A DNA stretch of 64,000 bases from Rhodocyclaceae bacterium (GTDB lineage Bacteria > Pseudomonadota > Gammaproteobacteria > Burkholderiales > Rhodocyclaceae), in assembly GCA_028687645.1 (NCBI GenBank), contig JAQTZQ010000001.1, positions 1 to 64,000 of the forward strand, in the 5' to 3' direction. Shown in pieces: positions 40,581-49,888 of this stretch. The position numbers and the translations under genes were made by a program. A model generated the notes under the pieces. It saw only the letters and a list, made by a program, of their open reading frames with translations, made no database searches and was not told the DNA's origin. How positions within the stretch are numbered: position 1 is the first letter of the stretch; each line of letters opens with the position of its first letter.

Positions 40581-40877
40581 ATGACTCGATCTGAACTTGT
40601 AGCTTCTTTGGCGCAGCGTTTCCCTCAGCTTGTTCTAAAAGATGCCGAAATGGCCGTCACCGAGATACTTGGTGCAATTGCGGCAGCGTTAACGGCAGGA
40701 AATCGAGTTGAAATTCGTGGTTTCGGCTCTTTTGCCCTGAACTACCGGCCACCACGCACCGGCAGGAACCCGAAAACTGGGGAAAAAGTGGCTGTGCCAG
40801 GCAAATATGTGCCTCACTTCAAGGCAGGTAAGGAGCTGCGCGAATTGGTGATTGCAGCTTCAGTTAGCGTCAACTAG
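40581..40877 (+). CDS. ihfB: IHF beta-like DNA-bending protein
   Basis: [30 protein letters not shown]...[31 protein letters not shown]. Confidence 0.92.
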   Translation: MTRSELVASLAQRFPQLVLKDAEMAVTEILGAIAAALTAGNRVEIRGFGSFALNYRPPRTGRNPKTGEKVAVPGKYVPHFKAGKELRELVIAASVSVN

Positions 40878-41050
40878 CAGCATCCAGTGCGACTTATATT
40901 GACCTGACCTAGCGGCATAGTTCTCCCGACTTAATAGTTATGGAGAGCATCATGAATCGTCGGCAATTTTTTCTGGCACTGGCGGCATAGTGATGGAGGC
41001 CGATGGGTGATTACTCAGTAGGGCAAGCAATTCGCTGGCATCTAGTCGGC

Positions 41051-41407
41051 CTAGCGTTTTTTGCGGGCAGGAAGCTGGGTTACCAAAATCGTGTCATTTG
41101 AAGCACACCCGCTACCATCATCACCTGTATCAGTTGCGAATTGGATTGCGTCTTGCAGTTCCCCACCGAAATTCGTTTTCGACACGAAAAAATAACCTAC
41201 TTTCCCTTGATAGATGGTCGCAGCAGAGTTGAGCCTTCCTCGTCCGTTGCCATCAGCGAGGTAGCGATCCAACCCCTCAAGCTGTCGAGCCTGGAGGTTG
41301 CTAATTGTTGGCTCAAGTTTGCTTATCGTCATATGAATTGAAAGTGATCCATCATCAAGCGATTCGGACACTACCTGAACGTTCGGCTTATTTTTTGCAA
41401 TCGACAT
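41051..41407 (-). CDS. Hypothetical protein
   Basis: Standalone 118-aa ORF with coding-like composition. Confidence 0.45.
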   Translation of the reverse strand: MSIAKNKPNVQVVSESLDDGSLSIHMTISKLEPTISNLQARQLEGLDRYLADGNGRGRLNSAATIYQGKVGYFFVSKTNFGGELQDAIQFATDTGDDGSGCASNDTILVTQLPARKKR

Positions 41408-41430
41408 GAAGTTTCTCCAATGTCCTTGGG

Positions 41431-41817
41431 TTAAGGCATATCGCTTGAGTAAACAAGCTGACGCTGATGTTTCAGAGCCAGCAACACTACATCAGTCTCC
41501 GAGTGGGCGTAGAGCGCGATATGCTGGCCGACAACGTACTCCCTAAGGTTCGGCAGCCCAGCTTGCTCCGCCAGTTGCAATACCGCCTCAAGTCTAAGCT
41601 GAGCCTGTATTGACGTTGCTGCCAGAAAACGGGCAGGCCGCCCACCAGCAGGTGACCACTGCAATACTGCAACCATTTCTCGCAGTTCAGCTTTCAGCTT
41701 GGTTAAACGTGCATCGGCGCTGTCAGCGTCCTGCTGAATAAAGAACTGGTGAGCAGCATCCAAATTGGCAATGAAGTTCGGCGCAGCCTCAACTTTGGCG
41801 TTTAACGGTAGTGCCAT
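41431..41817 (-). CDS. ParE/RelE-family toxin
   Basis: Small ORF 3' of a Phd/YefM antitoxin; RLEAVLQLAEQAGLPNLREYVVGQHIALYAHSETDVVLLALKHQRQLVY. Confidence 0.7.
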   Translation of the reverse strand: MALPLNAKVEAAPNFIANLDAAHQFFIQQDADSADARLTKLKAELREMVAVLQWSPAGGRPARFLAATSIQAQLRLEAVLQLAEQAGLPNLREYVVGQHIALYAHSETDVVLLALKHQRQLVYSSDMP

Positions 41818-41821
41818 AGCC

Positions 41822-42097
41822 TCAGGTCAAGGCTTTCATCAGATCAACATTCGATACACGCTTGCCTGCCAAGACTTCACGCAAACCAGTTTCGGCTTCT
41901 GTTAATAGCACCAAACTGGCATGTTCTTGCTCTAACGCGCGGTAGTAATCCAGTTTCTTGGCATCAACCAAAGCAACATAAGCAGAGCCGTTTTTGGTCA
42001 GCAGCTTCTCCGCACCATTCACCACATCATCAGCCAACTCGGTAAGGCGAGCACGTGCCTCGCTGATGGGCACGACATCCTGTGCGCTGTAACTCAT
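41822..42097 (-). CDS. Phd/YefM-family antitoxin
   Basis: DVVPISEARARLTELADDVVNGAEKLLTKNGSAYVALVDAKKLDYY. Confidence 0.85.
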   Translation of the reverse strand: MSYSAQDVVPISEARARLTELADDVVNGAEKLLTKNGSAYVALVDAKKLDYYRALEQEHASLVLLTEAETGLREVLAGKRVSNVDLMKALT

Positions 42098-42165
42098 TTC
42101 AAACCCCTTAATGAATACGTTAACGTTTACTCTAGCAGATTTGACGTACTAGCTACGCAGCTTAA

Positions 42166-43362
42166 CTAATCATTGGCACGATAGCGTTCATGATCTGCGA
42201 ACAATGCTTCGGGTGTTTTGATGGCAGTGGAGACAGCGGTCGAAGAAAAAACATAACACTCGAACTCATCTGGTAGGGCGAAATCGTCGGTTGCAGCCAA
42301 ATACCGCTCCAAATCCTGATGCGCGGCCAACTGCTTGGCGTTGGCAACAGGGATTTTCAAATCAATGCCTATCGCTTTAATGACCTTGCAGGCGTTCGCA
42401 AATGCGGCATGAGATTTCCTCTGGCTGGCGAACATCGTATGGCGGCGAGGATCGTGCCCATCAAAGTACCAAGCCAATAAATCCTTCTGCGCACTGCTCA
42501 GGCCAGTCAGTTCCTGGTCACCAGGCATTGACGTTGGAAATTTCTGGTTGAGGCCAAAATCGTCCTGGACCAAAGCCAGAATTTCGGCATTTATACTGTC
42601 ACTATCACTTTGCCAATTAGCTGGATTGACTTTGTCGTTGCGCGTCAGCCAGTGTTTGTTCAGTTCTACCTCGATAAACAGATATTCTTGGCACAACGTA
42701 AGGTAAAAGTCAGGGATTTCCTCGACATCGAGGGTATAGGGCACCCTGGACATCCAGAAGTGTGGGTCGTTGAGGGCAAAAAATCGCACACTGTGATCCT
42801 TGAGGTGCAACTCCCAGTGGCCGTTGCGCTGGCTGCCATGAAATTGCAGTTGATCACGATAAGCCGTCGTCCAAGAAACTTTCTGGTTATGTAGGAGCTC
42901 TGCACGGTCAGACAACGTACTGACGGCCAGACGAACTTCCTCGAGACTCTCCAGCGGTACGAATAAACCGGCAGTCGCGTTAAGGACCTTGCTACGTTCA
43001 ACGCTGAACAATTTGACCAAATCCAAGGGGCGATCCCAAAAAATCAGCCACTCCTGTAGCAAGCTCAACGCAAGCTGTGCAGCCATAGGCATGTCGTTGT
43101 GAGTCAAAAGCTCGCAACTGACGGTGCAATCTCCGGGATAGAGTTCGACTTGGTAGCCCTTGAAGCGTCCCGACGCGCCATAGACAACAGATATGGCAAA
43201 TTCGCTGCCGGTGATGTAGGAAAACGGCATGATTGGTGAAGGCACCGTCTTGCTGCGTAATTCGACACAGTCGCTGCTACCTGAGTAACCCGGCAAGGCT
43301 CGTAGCACCTTGCGCCGAAGGTCGGTTGTATCGGGATAAAAGTTAATAGTGAGTTTTCTCAT
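42166..43362 (-). CDS. Uncharacterised protein, paralogue of 44528-45553
   Basis: Shared spaced motifs: NATAGLFVPLESLEE, VRFFALNDP, LNKHWLTRNDKVNPANW. Confidence 0.65.
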   Translation of the reverse strand: MRKLTINFYPDTTDLRRKVLRALPGYSGSSDCVELRSKTVPSPIMPFSYITGSEFAISVVYGASGRFKGYQVELYPGDCTVSCELLTHNDMPMAAQLALSLLQEWLIFWDRPLDLVKLFSVERSKVLNATAGLFVPLESLEEVRLAVSTLSDRAELLHNQKVSWTTAYRDQLQFHGSQRNGHWELHLKDHSVRFFALNDPHFWMSRVPYTLDVEEIPDFYLTLCQEYLFIEVELNKHWLTRNDKVNPANWQSDSDSINAEILALVQDDFGLNQKFPTSMPGDQELTGLSSAQKDLLAWYFDGHDPRRHTMFASQRKSHAAFANACKVIKAIGIDLKIPVANAKQLAAHQDLERYLAATDDFALPDEFECYVFSSTAVSTAIKTPEALFADHERYRAND

Positions 43363-43490
43363 GATTTGCTCCGGGAAGTGATGTCAACGAATAGGCAGCG
43401 CGAACCAGCTCGCTGCTGTTATGTTGGCTTTACAGTATTTGGCGACAAAAAATAAGCCGCACAAAGTTGGTTTGAAATAAGGTGCGCAGA

Positions 43491-44228
43491 TCAGCAGAAC
43501 ATCGTTTGACTCATCCCTAATACCGGGCAATACAATTTTACGGAGGTGTCATCAACCGGAAGTGCGCTGTCCGAGTCAAATACGTGCGCCTTGATCCAGC
43601 ACCGAAACGAAAGCGTTTTGCCGGTGCCATCATCCCCATAGTAGGGAAACTCAATTGCGCTGAAATGATCGAGGTAGCGACCAGTGCATAGCGACCCGGC
43701 AGTCCTCATTCTATAAAGCGTAACCACTATGCCTAAATAATATGGGCCAACTTGCAACATTTGACGCACGTTTCCAAAATCGCCCTCAGAACTTCCTGGG
43801 CTACCTGAGAAACGGTAAAGGCCTTGACGATTAATCAACCTTATATCGACTGTTGTCCCGTCATCTAGTGCTTCGCCGCAGCGACATGGGTGGCTGTGAA
43901 AATCCCCCATATACTCCAACGTGGGCATGATTTGCATATGCACCGCTTGATGCAACACGTCGGACTGGCGGTAGCTTTCGCATGAGTTCGGCTGACGGTC
44001 TACGATTGTGTGTACGCTGGCATACGTCAGATCAAGTTGCACTGTCGAACTGTTGCCGTTGAGGCCAACCGTTTTCCGGCCAAAGAGAGAACCACAGGTC
44101 TCGACGGGGATATGGTTGCCGCTACTCAGGTTGCTCGGCAAGGGAACGATGTAAGACTCAAACGCCGACGCCAAAATATGAGCGAGTGCTAGATCGTGAA
44201 GATGAATATTAATCATGGTCAATCTCAA
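43491..44228 (-). CDS. JAB/MPN metalloprotease-like protein
   Basis: ETCGSLFGRK...LEYMGDFHSHPCRCGEALDDGTTVDIRLIN (JAMM-like E...HxHP...D). Confidence 0.65.
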   Translation of the reverse strand: MRLTMINIHLHDLALAHILASAFESYIVPLPSNLSSGNHIPVETCGSLFGRKTVGLNGNSSTVQLDLTYASVHTIVDRQPNSCESYRQSDVLHQAVHMQIMPTLEYMGDFHSHPCRCGEALDDGTTVDIRLINRQGLYRFSGSPGSSEGDFGNVRQMLQVGPYYLGIVVTLYRMRTAGSLCTGRYLDHFSAIEFPYYGDDGTGKTLSFRCWIKAHVFDSDSALPVDDTSVKLYCPVLGMSQTMFC

Positions 44229-44527
44229 TTGATAGCCAGGCCCTGGCTTGTAGTTGAGGGCCTGGTGAAGTTAATTGGTAAAGGCAATCCGATAGGCAGT
44301 GACGCGGAGTCGGCTCGGATTCCCATAACAAAGCGACGTATGCTGGTTCAGCAAGCAGGTTGCATCAGTCGAACATACAGGCTGGGCGCACATCAAAAAG
44401 CCCTAGTGATTTTTATGAACTGGGGCTTTTCCTCGGTTGCTGGCATCACTGGAGTTCAATAGTCGAGGTACGCCATCGGCTTCAGGTAAAACTTCAGCTT
44501 AGCCACCCTTGAAAGGGTGGCAAAAAA

Positions 44528-45553
44528 TCACAATTTCGGCTCAATGACTCGAGCCAGTTCGGGCAAGAATGTGACAGCAGCCTTCGGGCCGAAGTAATAG
44601 CGTTCCCACTGCAATGGAATATCGAAGTTGGTCGTGAAATTCAACATTTTCTTAATGCTTTTAGGTGGGAGAGACTCCTGATCCCAGAGTGCACCACATA
44701 GCCAGGATTGAACGGCATCGTAAGCTGAGGAATCCCATGCATTTGGGTTTTGATATTTATTTTGAATCAACCAATTCCGAGTTAGATTCGCCTCAAATTT
44801 TACAAAACGATCAGCATCGTATTTCATTTGTTCAGGGATGCAGACCCAGCGTATACCAGGAAAATTTGCGGACTCAATCAGGGCGTCCGGATCAGACATT
44901 GCATAGAAATTTACGCAAGATCCATCATGTTCAACGCAGAAAGATTTGATGGGATCCAGAGCTATTTTACGTTCTGGATCACGTCTCTTCATTGTCAAGA
45001 ATAGTTTGGCTTCAGCCAAAATTGCGTCCTCTTCAGAGCGACATTTAACAAAAAATGCAGCTGTTGCATCAATCAACTGCATTGCTTCTAAATCAAAATA
45101 TTCAATGTACTTTTCAGCCTTCAATTTTGCTGAGTTAAGAACGTCCTTCAAGACAAATTCAGCGACCTTTACTGACAGTTGAACATCGTTTTTAAGAAAA
45201 AGACTGTGGCCGACCGCAGCATCTGCTGGACTGAAGGAAATCCGAATCGCGTGAGCTTGCCAATAGCCATTTACCTCGCGTTCAATCAAAGCATGGTCGT
45301 ATGTCGCGCCGGTCGTTAATAGTGAGCCGCTACTGCGGCAACAGTGAACACGATCACCATCCCAGATGTTTGTATATTCATCATCGTATTCAGCCCGAAG
45401 CAATTCAGAACCACTTTCAGATAGGGCGTTACGAAAAGGGACATCAAAAGTAACATGTTGCATAATAATTTCCTTATTTTCCAGAACCTCTCCGTTATAA
45501 ACGGAGTCCGTTCCGCAGCGTTGTTTAAAATGCCTGAACATGTATTTGCTCAA
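44528..45553 (-). CDS. Uncharacterised protein, paralogue of 42166-43362
   Basis: DATAAFFVKCRSEEDA, VNFYAMSDP, LTRNWLIQNKYQNPNAW; likely start internal (MQHVTFDVPF). Confidence 0.6.
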   Translation of the reverse strand: MSKYMFRHFKQRCGTDSVYNGEVLENKEIIMQHVTFDVPFRNALSESGSELLRAEYDDEYTNIWDGDRVHCCRSSGSLLTTGATYDHALIEREVNGYWQAHAIRISFSPADAAVGHSLFLKNDVQLSVKVAEFVLKDVLNSAKLKAEKYIEYFDLEAMQLIDATAAFFVKCRSEEDAILAEAKLFLTMKRRDPERKIALDPIKSFCVEHDGSCVNFYAMSDPDALIESANFPGIRWVCIPEQMKYDADRFVKFEANLTRNWLIQNKYQNPNAWDSSAYDAVQSWLCGALWDQESLPPKSIKKMLNFTTNFDIPLQWERYYFGPKAAVTFLPELARVIEPKL

Positions 45554-45923
45554 GCACTAAGTGTTTACAGTTTTCGGTTGTGACTTTTACAGTCATGAAT
45601 GCGTTTTTTTATCAGTCATTTCAGAACTGATCGCATCCTTGCTGGACGATTAATGCAAGATGATCAGGCGTGTCGGAATAGCGTTTCTTTGTTATCTGTG
45701 CATCCATGGCGATGCAATGCGCAATTTATGTCGAGCACTTCTGCTCCATCTAAGACTGCCGATCAGCCTTTTTGAAGAGGATCACTGCTCTGGTAAAAAC
45801 TGCAAAATTGGCATCAAGCAAACAACAAACACTGCTTTATTTAGGGCCCACAGAGACTCTGGTTTTAACGTCGATAAAGGATGGCGCTGCCTTTTGAACA
45901 ACCACCATCCTGAGCATCTTTAA

Positions 45924-46100
45924 TTAATCAAACAGAGTCTTTGCTCCAGGAGGACGCCGCCCCTTAGCGTTCTTAAGACCAGGCGGCTTCGCACGCATTT
46001 TGATGCGCTTCACGGCATTTTCCCGGATAGCCTTGGCAATGGCTGGAGAAGCATCTGGAGGGGTGTGGCACAGCCACTGGGGTTTAGCATTCTTGCTCAT
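45924..46100 (-). CDS. Small basic protein (58 aa; not in supplied ORF track)
   Basis: MSKNAKPQWLCHTPPDASPAIAKAIRENAVKRIKMRAKPPGLKNAKGRRPPGAKTLFD; start overlaps the stop of the upstream ORF. Confidence 0.5.
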   Translation of the reverse strand: MSKNAKPQWLCHTPPDASPAIAKAIRENAVKRIKMRAKPPGLKNAKGRRPPGAKTLFD

Positions 46101-46426
46101 GGTTGCACCTTCGATTGATCTGTACGAACCGACGAATAGAGTTCAATAGTGAATCGACTGGTACTGCGCGGCACTTTCAGTTTGACCTTCTTGGCAAGAG
46201 GCTTGATGCCATCAGGGGTAAGCTCGAAGGTGATGCACTGAGTTGCAGGAAAGCTTTTGAAGCTTTTTACCGATTCCTTGTTACACGGTTTCAAACCAAA
46301 GCCCCCGAGTATTGGACGAACAGGCTCAGATACTTTGGCCGTTGATAGATCGCGAGTTATCAACTGGCAACGGGGCTTTACATTGATTGCGAGCGATTCT
46401 GCTTTGGTAATACAATTATTTGACAT
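46097..46426 (-). CDS. Hypothetical protein
   Basis: MSNNCITKAESLAINVKPRCQL...; overlaps start of the 58-aa ORF. Confidence 0.45.
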   Translation of the reverse strand: MSNNCITKAESLAINVKPRCQLITRDLSTAKVSEPVRPILGGFGLKPCNKESVKSFKSFPATQCITFELTPDGIKPLAKKVKLKVPRSTSRFTIELYSSVRTDQSKVQP

Positions 46427-46502
46427 GCTTATTCCTCGAAAAAACAATAATCATCAGCAAAAACTGACGGAGATTTCCGGGAATGCAGATGACTTGCTCA
46501 AG

Positions 46503-46750
46503 ATCAGCAACAATTGCTGATTGCCAGTAATAGTGCCGAGCAAGCGCCTGTCGTAACAACACGACTGCATTCTTTAGTCTCGGCCCGCTGAATCAAACCT
46601 ATGCATAGGCTCTCAGCTTGGCTTTCGAGTCAGGCCTACCGAAGCAGGCCACGGAGTTAAGGGTTATCGTTTGACCCCAACTCACATAACTAGATTGTAG
46701 ATGATGCAAAATATTTTGCAAGTGATTGAATACAAATATTTAATTTGTCA
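46503..46750. promoter_or_regulatory. Inverted-repeat-rich intergenic region
   Basis: atcagcaa-caa-ttgctgat; nested gccgag..gtcgt-aacaac-acgac..ctcggc; ggcct/aggcc; perfect 16-bp palindrome TGCAAAATATTTTGCA at 46705-46720. Confidence 0.6.
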
Positions 46751-46956
46751 CTTACCAAGGTATTGATTGGCGTTGAATGACATTGATTTTCGTCATCTCA
46801 TCCTTAGTCCGCCTTGCACGACCCTTTGCTGAACAGCGTTGATTTTCAGCTTCGCCTGTTTTTATTTTGCAAACAGGAGTCGTGCAGACCTTCGTTGCGC
46901 TTGTTGCAGTTGTTGCACGAATTTCAGCAGATCAGTGCAACAGGTTTAAGAAATCG

Positions 46957-48093
46957 TTAGCCCATCAGATTAGATATATCCGAGGTTGAATTGGAATCAG
47001 CATTGTCGATGTGGGCCATCATGGCATTGAATAAATCACGGTTGGAGCGGTACCTGATGCCATCACGAAGTAACTGACGAGCTTGCATAAAAGAATGGCT
47101 GATGTGGTGTTGTCCAATAGGGAGGGCTATGTCGATACCAGTGCTTTTCTTGATTTTATCTCGAATGCTTTTATACGCTCTTTGGTCATAAATGCTCGAA
47201 ATCGAAACACCCGCAGCGTGAGCAGCAATAACAGCTTTGTGCGCGTTAGTTAGTTTTGATTTTGACTTGATTGGTAGTAAATGCTTTCCGTTAATACCTG
47301 ACAACAAGGTTTTGATGCGTTGTTTCAAGAGAGTCTTAGCGTACTTGTTCCTCCACACCAACGGGTTGTTTAGTTTTAAATCCGAGCTTCTCGATGACTT
47401 GGCTTCTTTCAAATATTTGTTGCGTAAAGTAAGCTCAATTCGCACTAGCTGATTGCTGACAATCTCGATTTCTTTGCCGTATAAAACATCATATAGGCCG
47501 CCTTTGGCTTTAATTTCTCGGCCTTTCATGTACGTCTTAAAAGTCCGGCGCTTAGAGCTTTGACCAACGTACAATGTTTCATGATAGCGGTAGTGTGAAT
47601 AGTTTGGCCGATTAAATGCCCAATGTTTCTTGATTTGCTCTTGTAGGAATATTGCAGAGTCTTCACTTCTTGTATCACAGTGAACAGCATAATCAAGTCT
47701 GTACAAGATAAAATCGCCTTGTTCAACAGCATTAATCTCCTCCTGGCTAGGGGTAATTCCAATAGCCTTGCACACCCTTTGAAATGTCTGAGAACACAAG
47801 TAAAGCAAGTCAGCAGTGCCGATAACATTCTGTCCTGTTAGCCACTTGATATACGAGCCATCAATAGTCAACGTTGTGCCATCACTAGATGATCTAACAG
47901 TGAGGCTGGCATTCCCGATGCTGTTGAATACCTGATTGCTGGTCATCGTAGGTTTATCGTTGTCGTAGGGTAGTGGCTTTCCCTGTGGTTGATGTGAAAC
48001 CTTAAATTTTGCCTTCACATTATCGAATGTTGACGATGCAAAAACACCATTTATATACAAACCACTAAGACTTTTTTTCTGTTTATTATTCAT
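46957..48093 (-). CDS. Filamentous-phage-type replication protein (G2P/Phage X-like)
   Basis: SLTVRSSSDGTTLTIDGSYIKWLTGQNVIGTADLLYL...LYRLDYAVHCD...YVGQSSKRRTFKTYMKGREI...RIELTLRNKYL. Confidence 0.7.
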   Translation of the reverse strand: MNNKQKKSLSGLYINGVFASSTFDNVKAKFKVSHQPQGKPLPYDNDKPTMTSNQVFNSIGNASLTVRSSSDGTTLTIDGSYIKWLTGQNVIGTADLLYLCSQTFQRVCKAIGITPSQEEINAVEQGDFILYRLDYAVHCDTRSEDSAIFLQEQIKKHWAFNRPNYSHYRYHETLYVGQSSKRRTFKTYMKGREIKAKGGLYDVLYGKEIEIVSNQLVRIELTLRNKYLKEAKSSRSSDLKLNNPLVWRNKYAKTLLKQRIKTLLSGINGKHLLPIKSKSKLTNAHKAVIAAHAAGVSISSIYDQRAYKSIRDKIKKSTGIDIALPIGQHHISHSFMQARQLLRDGIRYRSNRDLFNAMMAHIDNADSNSTSDISNLMG

Positions 48094-48328
48094 TGTTGAC
48101 CATTAAATTGTTGATTAACAAATAATTGTAGTAACGGTAAGTATTACAGTATTAACATGGTTGCGATTCCTGTTTGCTTTAATCGCATCGTGGTGCCTTG
48201 AATTATATGGCACCTAGATTTCAATGGGGATTGTTGCATGGCCGATAAAAATCAATGCTCTTTCTAACGCAGCATTTATGCGATTTTTTACGTCATAATC
48301 ACAGATCTCTTCATCAGGACGATTCGCC

Positions 48329-48640
48329 ATGGATATTTCTGCAATTGCCACCGCTGACCTCAAGGCCCTACTTGAACGTATTCCGGCGGAACTCAAGCGC
48401 CGGGAAAATGAGGACAAGGCGAAAGCCCGTAAAGAAATTGAGGCAATCGCAGCAGCACATGGCTTCTCGCTTGATGATCTGCTTGGTGGAGTGTCCGAGC
48501 CCAAGGTGAAAAAGGCTGTGGCCGTGAAGTATCGTCACCTGGAAAATGGCGACCTCGCGTGGACTGGTCGTGGTCGTCAGCCCAAGTGGGTGGCTGACTA
48601 TCTCGCGTCAGGTGGCACACTCGAACATCTGATGGTTTAA
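48329..48640 (+). CDS. H-NS family nucleoid protein
   Basis: C-terminal VKYRHLENGDLAWTGRGRQPKWVADYLASGGTLEHLMV. Confidence 0.92.
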   Translation: MDISAIATADLKALLERIPAELKRRENEDKAKARKEIEAIAAAHGFSLDDLLGGVSEPKVKKAVAVKYRHLENGDLAWTGRGRQPKWVADYLASGGTLEHLMV

Positions 48641-48889
48641 CCCGGCCGGAAGGGGCTGCCTTGACGCGCTGAGCGGTTTTGGCGGAGGTAAGCTCGCATT
48701 GTGCTGTCCGCCGTTACTAAGCGGTGATGAGACGGGGCAGGGCTTGCCTGCGGTCGTGCGTTTATTGTTGCAGTCGTTTCGCTGGTTGCATGTTTTGCAA
48801 GAGTGGCATCGAAGGTGTGCAACAGAATCGCTGGCGTCACAAATTGACGGCGGGACTTACACCCGCAGGATCGCGCCCATATTGGACGC

Positions 48890-48920
48890 ACAAATAAAAA
48901 AGCCCTGATATATTCAGGGC
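48890..48920 (-). terminator. Rho-independent terminator for the minus-strand gene at 48932-49888
   Basis: agccctga-atata-tcagggct followed (minus strand) by TTTTTTATTT. Confidence 0.75.
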
Positions 48921-48931
48921 TTGATATTTTG

Positions 48932-49888
48932 TCAGGCTGGGCTCCAGTCGTCCTGCGGTTCATCCACAGGGTCGGGACATGCAGAGAACTTCAGTTGGCG
49001 GTCAATGAAATTGTGATCCGGCAGGATGTGAGGTGTCGGAACAATTATCTCCGCTGCATGACGCCAGACGGTCTGCCGAGTAACACCTAGTAATTTACCG
49101 GCTTCATCGTAACCCATAACCATGACGTGCCTGGCAAGCCACGCCAGTCGGTGTTTCAGTTCTTTATGAATAAATGACTCCGTCGTCAGCTTGGTGCTAC
49201 CATCAATGTCCCAAATTGTAGACATCTGAAGATTGCCAATTGCAAGCCCACTGAGCCACTGACGGTTGAGGGAGTTAACCGAGAATGAGGTGACTGCGCC
49301 GGCATAAGGTTCCGCGTGCTTCAACAACAAGTACTCATCCGCAAGCTCAGTGCATCCGATTGCATCCGGTGCTAGATCGCTTTGAAGGAAGACGATGAAG
49401 CAAATTTCCTTTTCGCGTGCATGTGTCTGAAGCTTAATAAAACTCTCGACCTGGCACGGTTGGAAAGTCGAACGAATCTGCTGCTGCATAGTGCATACGG
49501 TTTTCTTGCTCGGCTTTCCCGTCTTCAAAGTGACATACAACAAGCCTTCCGGACTGAAAACATCGAACTGATTTTTGCCCAAAAGCACTACACGAGGTAG
49601 CTCGCCTTCATCGCTCGCATAGTTGTTGCGATATAGGGCGTTGGCTTGTTCATGTTGGTTTTTACTTACCGACAGGAACGAAACTAGGTGCTGCGATTTT
49701 TCAAACTCAAGCGTATACGCTGAGCAGCCACCAACCACCGCCTGTTCAAGTGCGCGACGGATGTAAATCAATGGAAGATTGCTAGGCACCTGAACGATGT
49801 GAAGCCCAGGAACAGCAGGGGTTACCGCCTCAGACATGCCCGTCAGTTGATTGTTTTTCTCTTCCAATTCATTAGTTTTGATTGCCAT
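48932..49888 (-). CDS. Hypothetical protein with C-terminal HTH
   Basis: AGKLLGVTRQTVWRHAAEIIVP; start ATG overlaps the upstream stop. Confidence 0.55.
   Translation of the reverse strand: MAIKTNELEEKNNQLTGMSEAVTPAVPGLHIVQVPSNLPLIYIRRALEQAVVGGCSAYTLEFEKSQHLVSFLSVSKNQHEQANALYRNNYASDEGELPRVVLLGKNQFDVFSPEGLLYVTLKTGKPSKKTVCTMQQQIRSTFQPCQVESFIKLQTHAREKEICFIVFLQSDLAPDAIGCTELADEYLLLKHAEPYAGAVTSFSVNSLNRQWLSGLAIGNLQMSTIWDIDGSTKLTTESFIHKELKHRLAWLARHVMVMGYDEAGKLLGVTRQTVWRHAAEIIVPTPHILPDHNFIDRQLKFSACPDPVDEPQDDWSPA

Noticed and set aside
40951-40989. Tat-leader-like micro-ORF MNRRQFFLALAA
   Set aside because: Only 12 codons; could be a gene relic but nothing downstream supports it.
44395-44450. Possible terminator aaaaagcccta...tggggctttt
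   Set aside because: Stem is interrupted with a long loop; not convincing.
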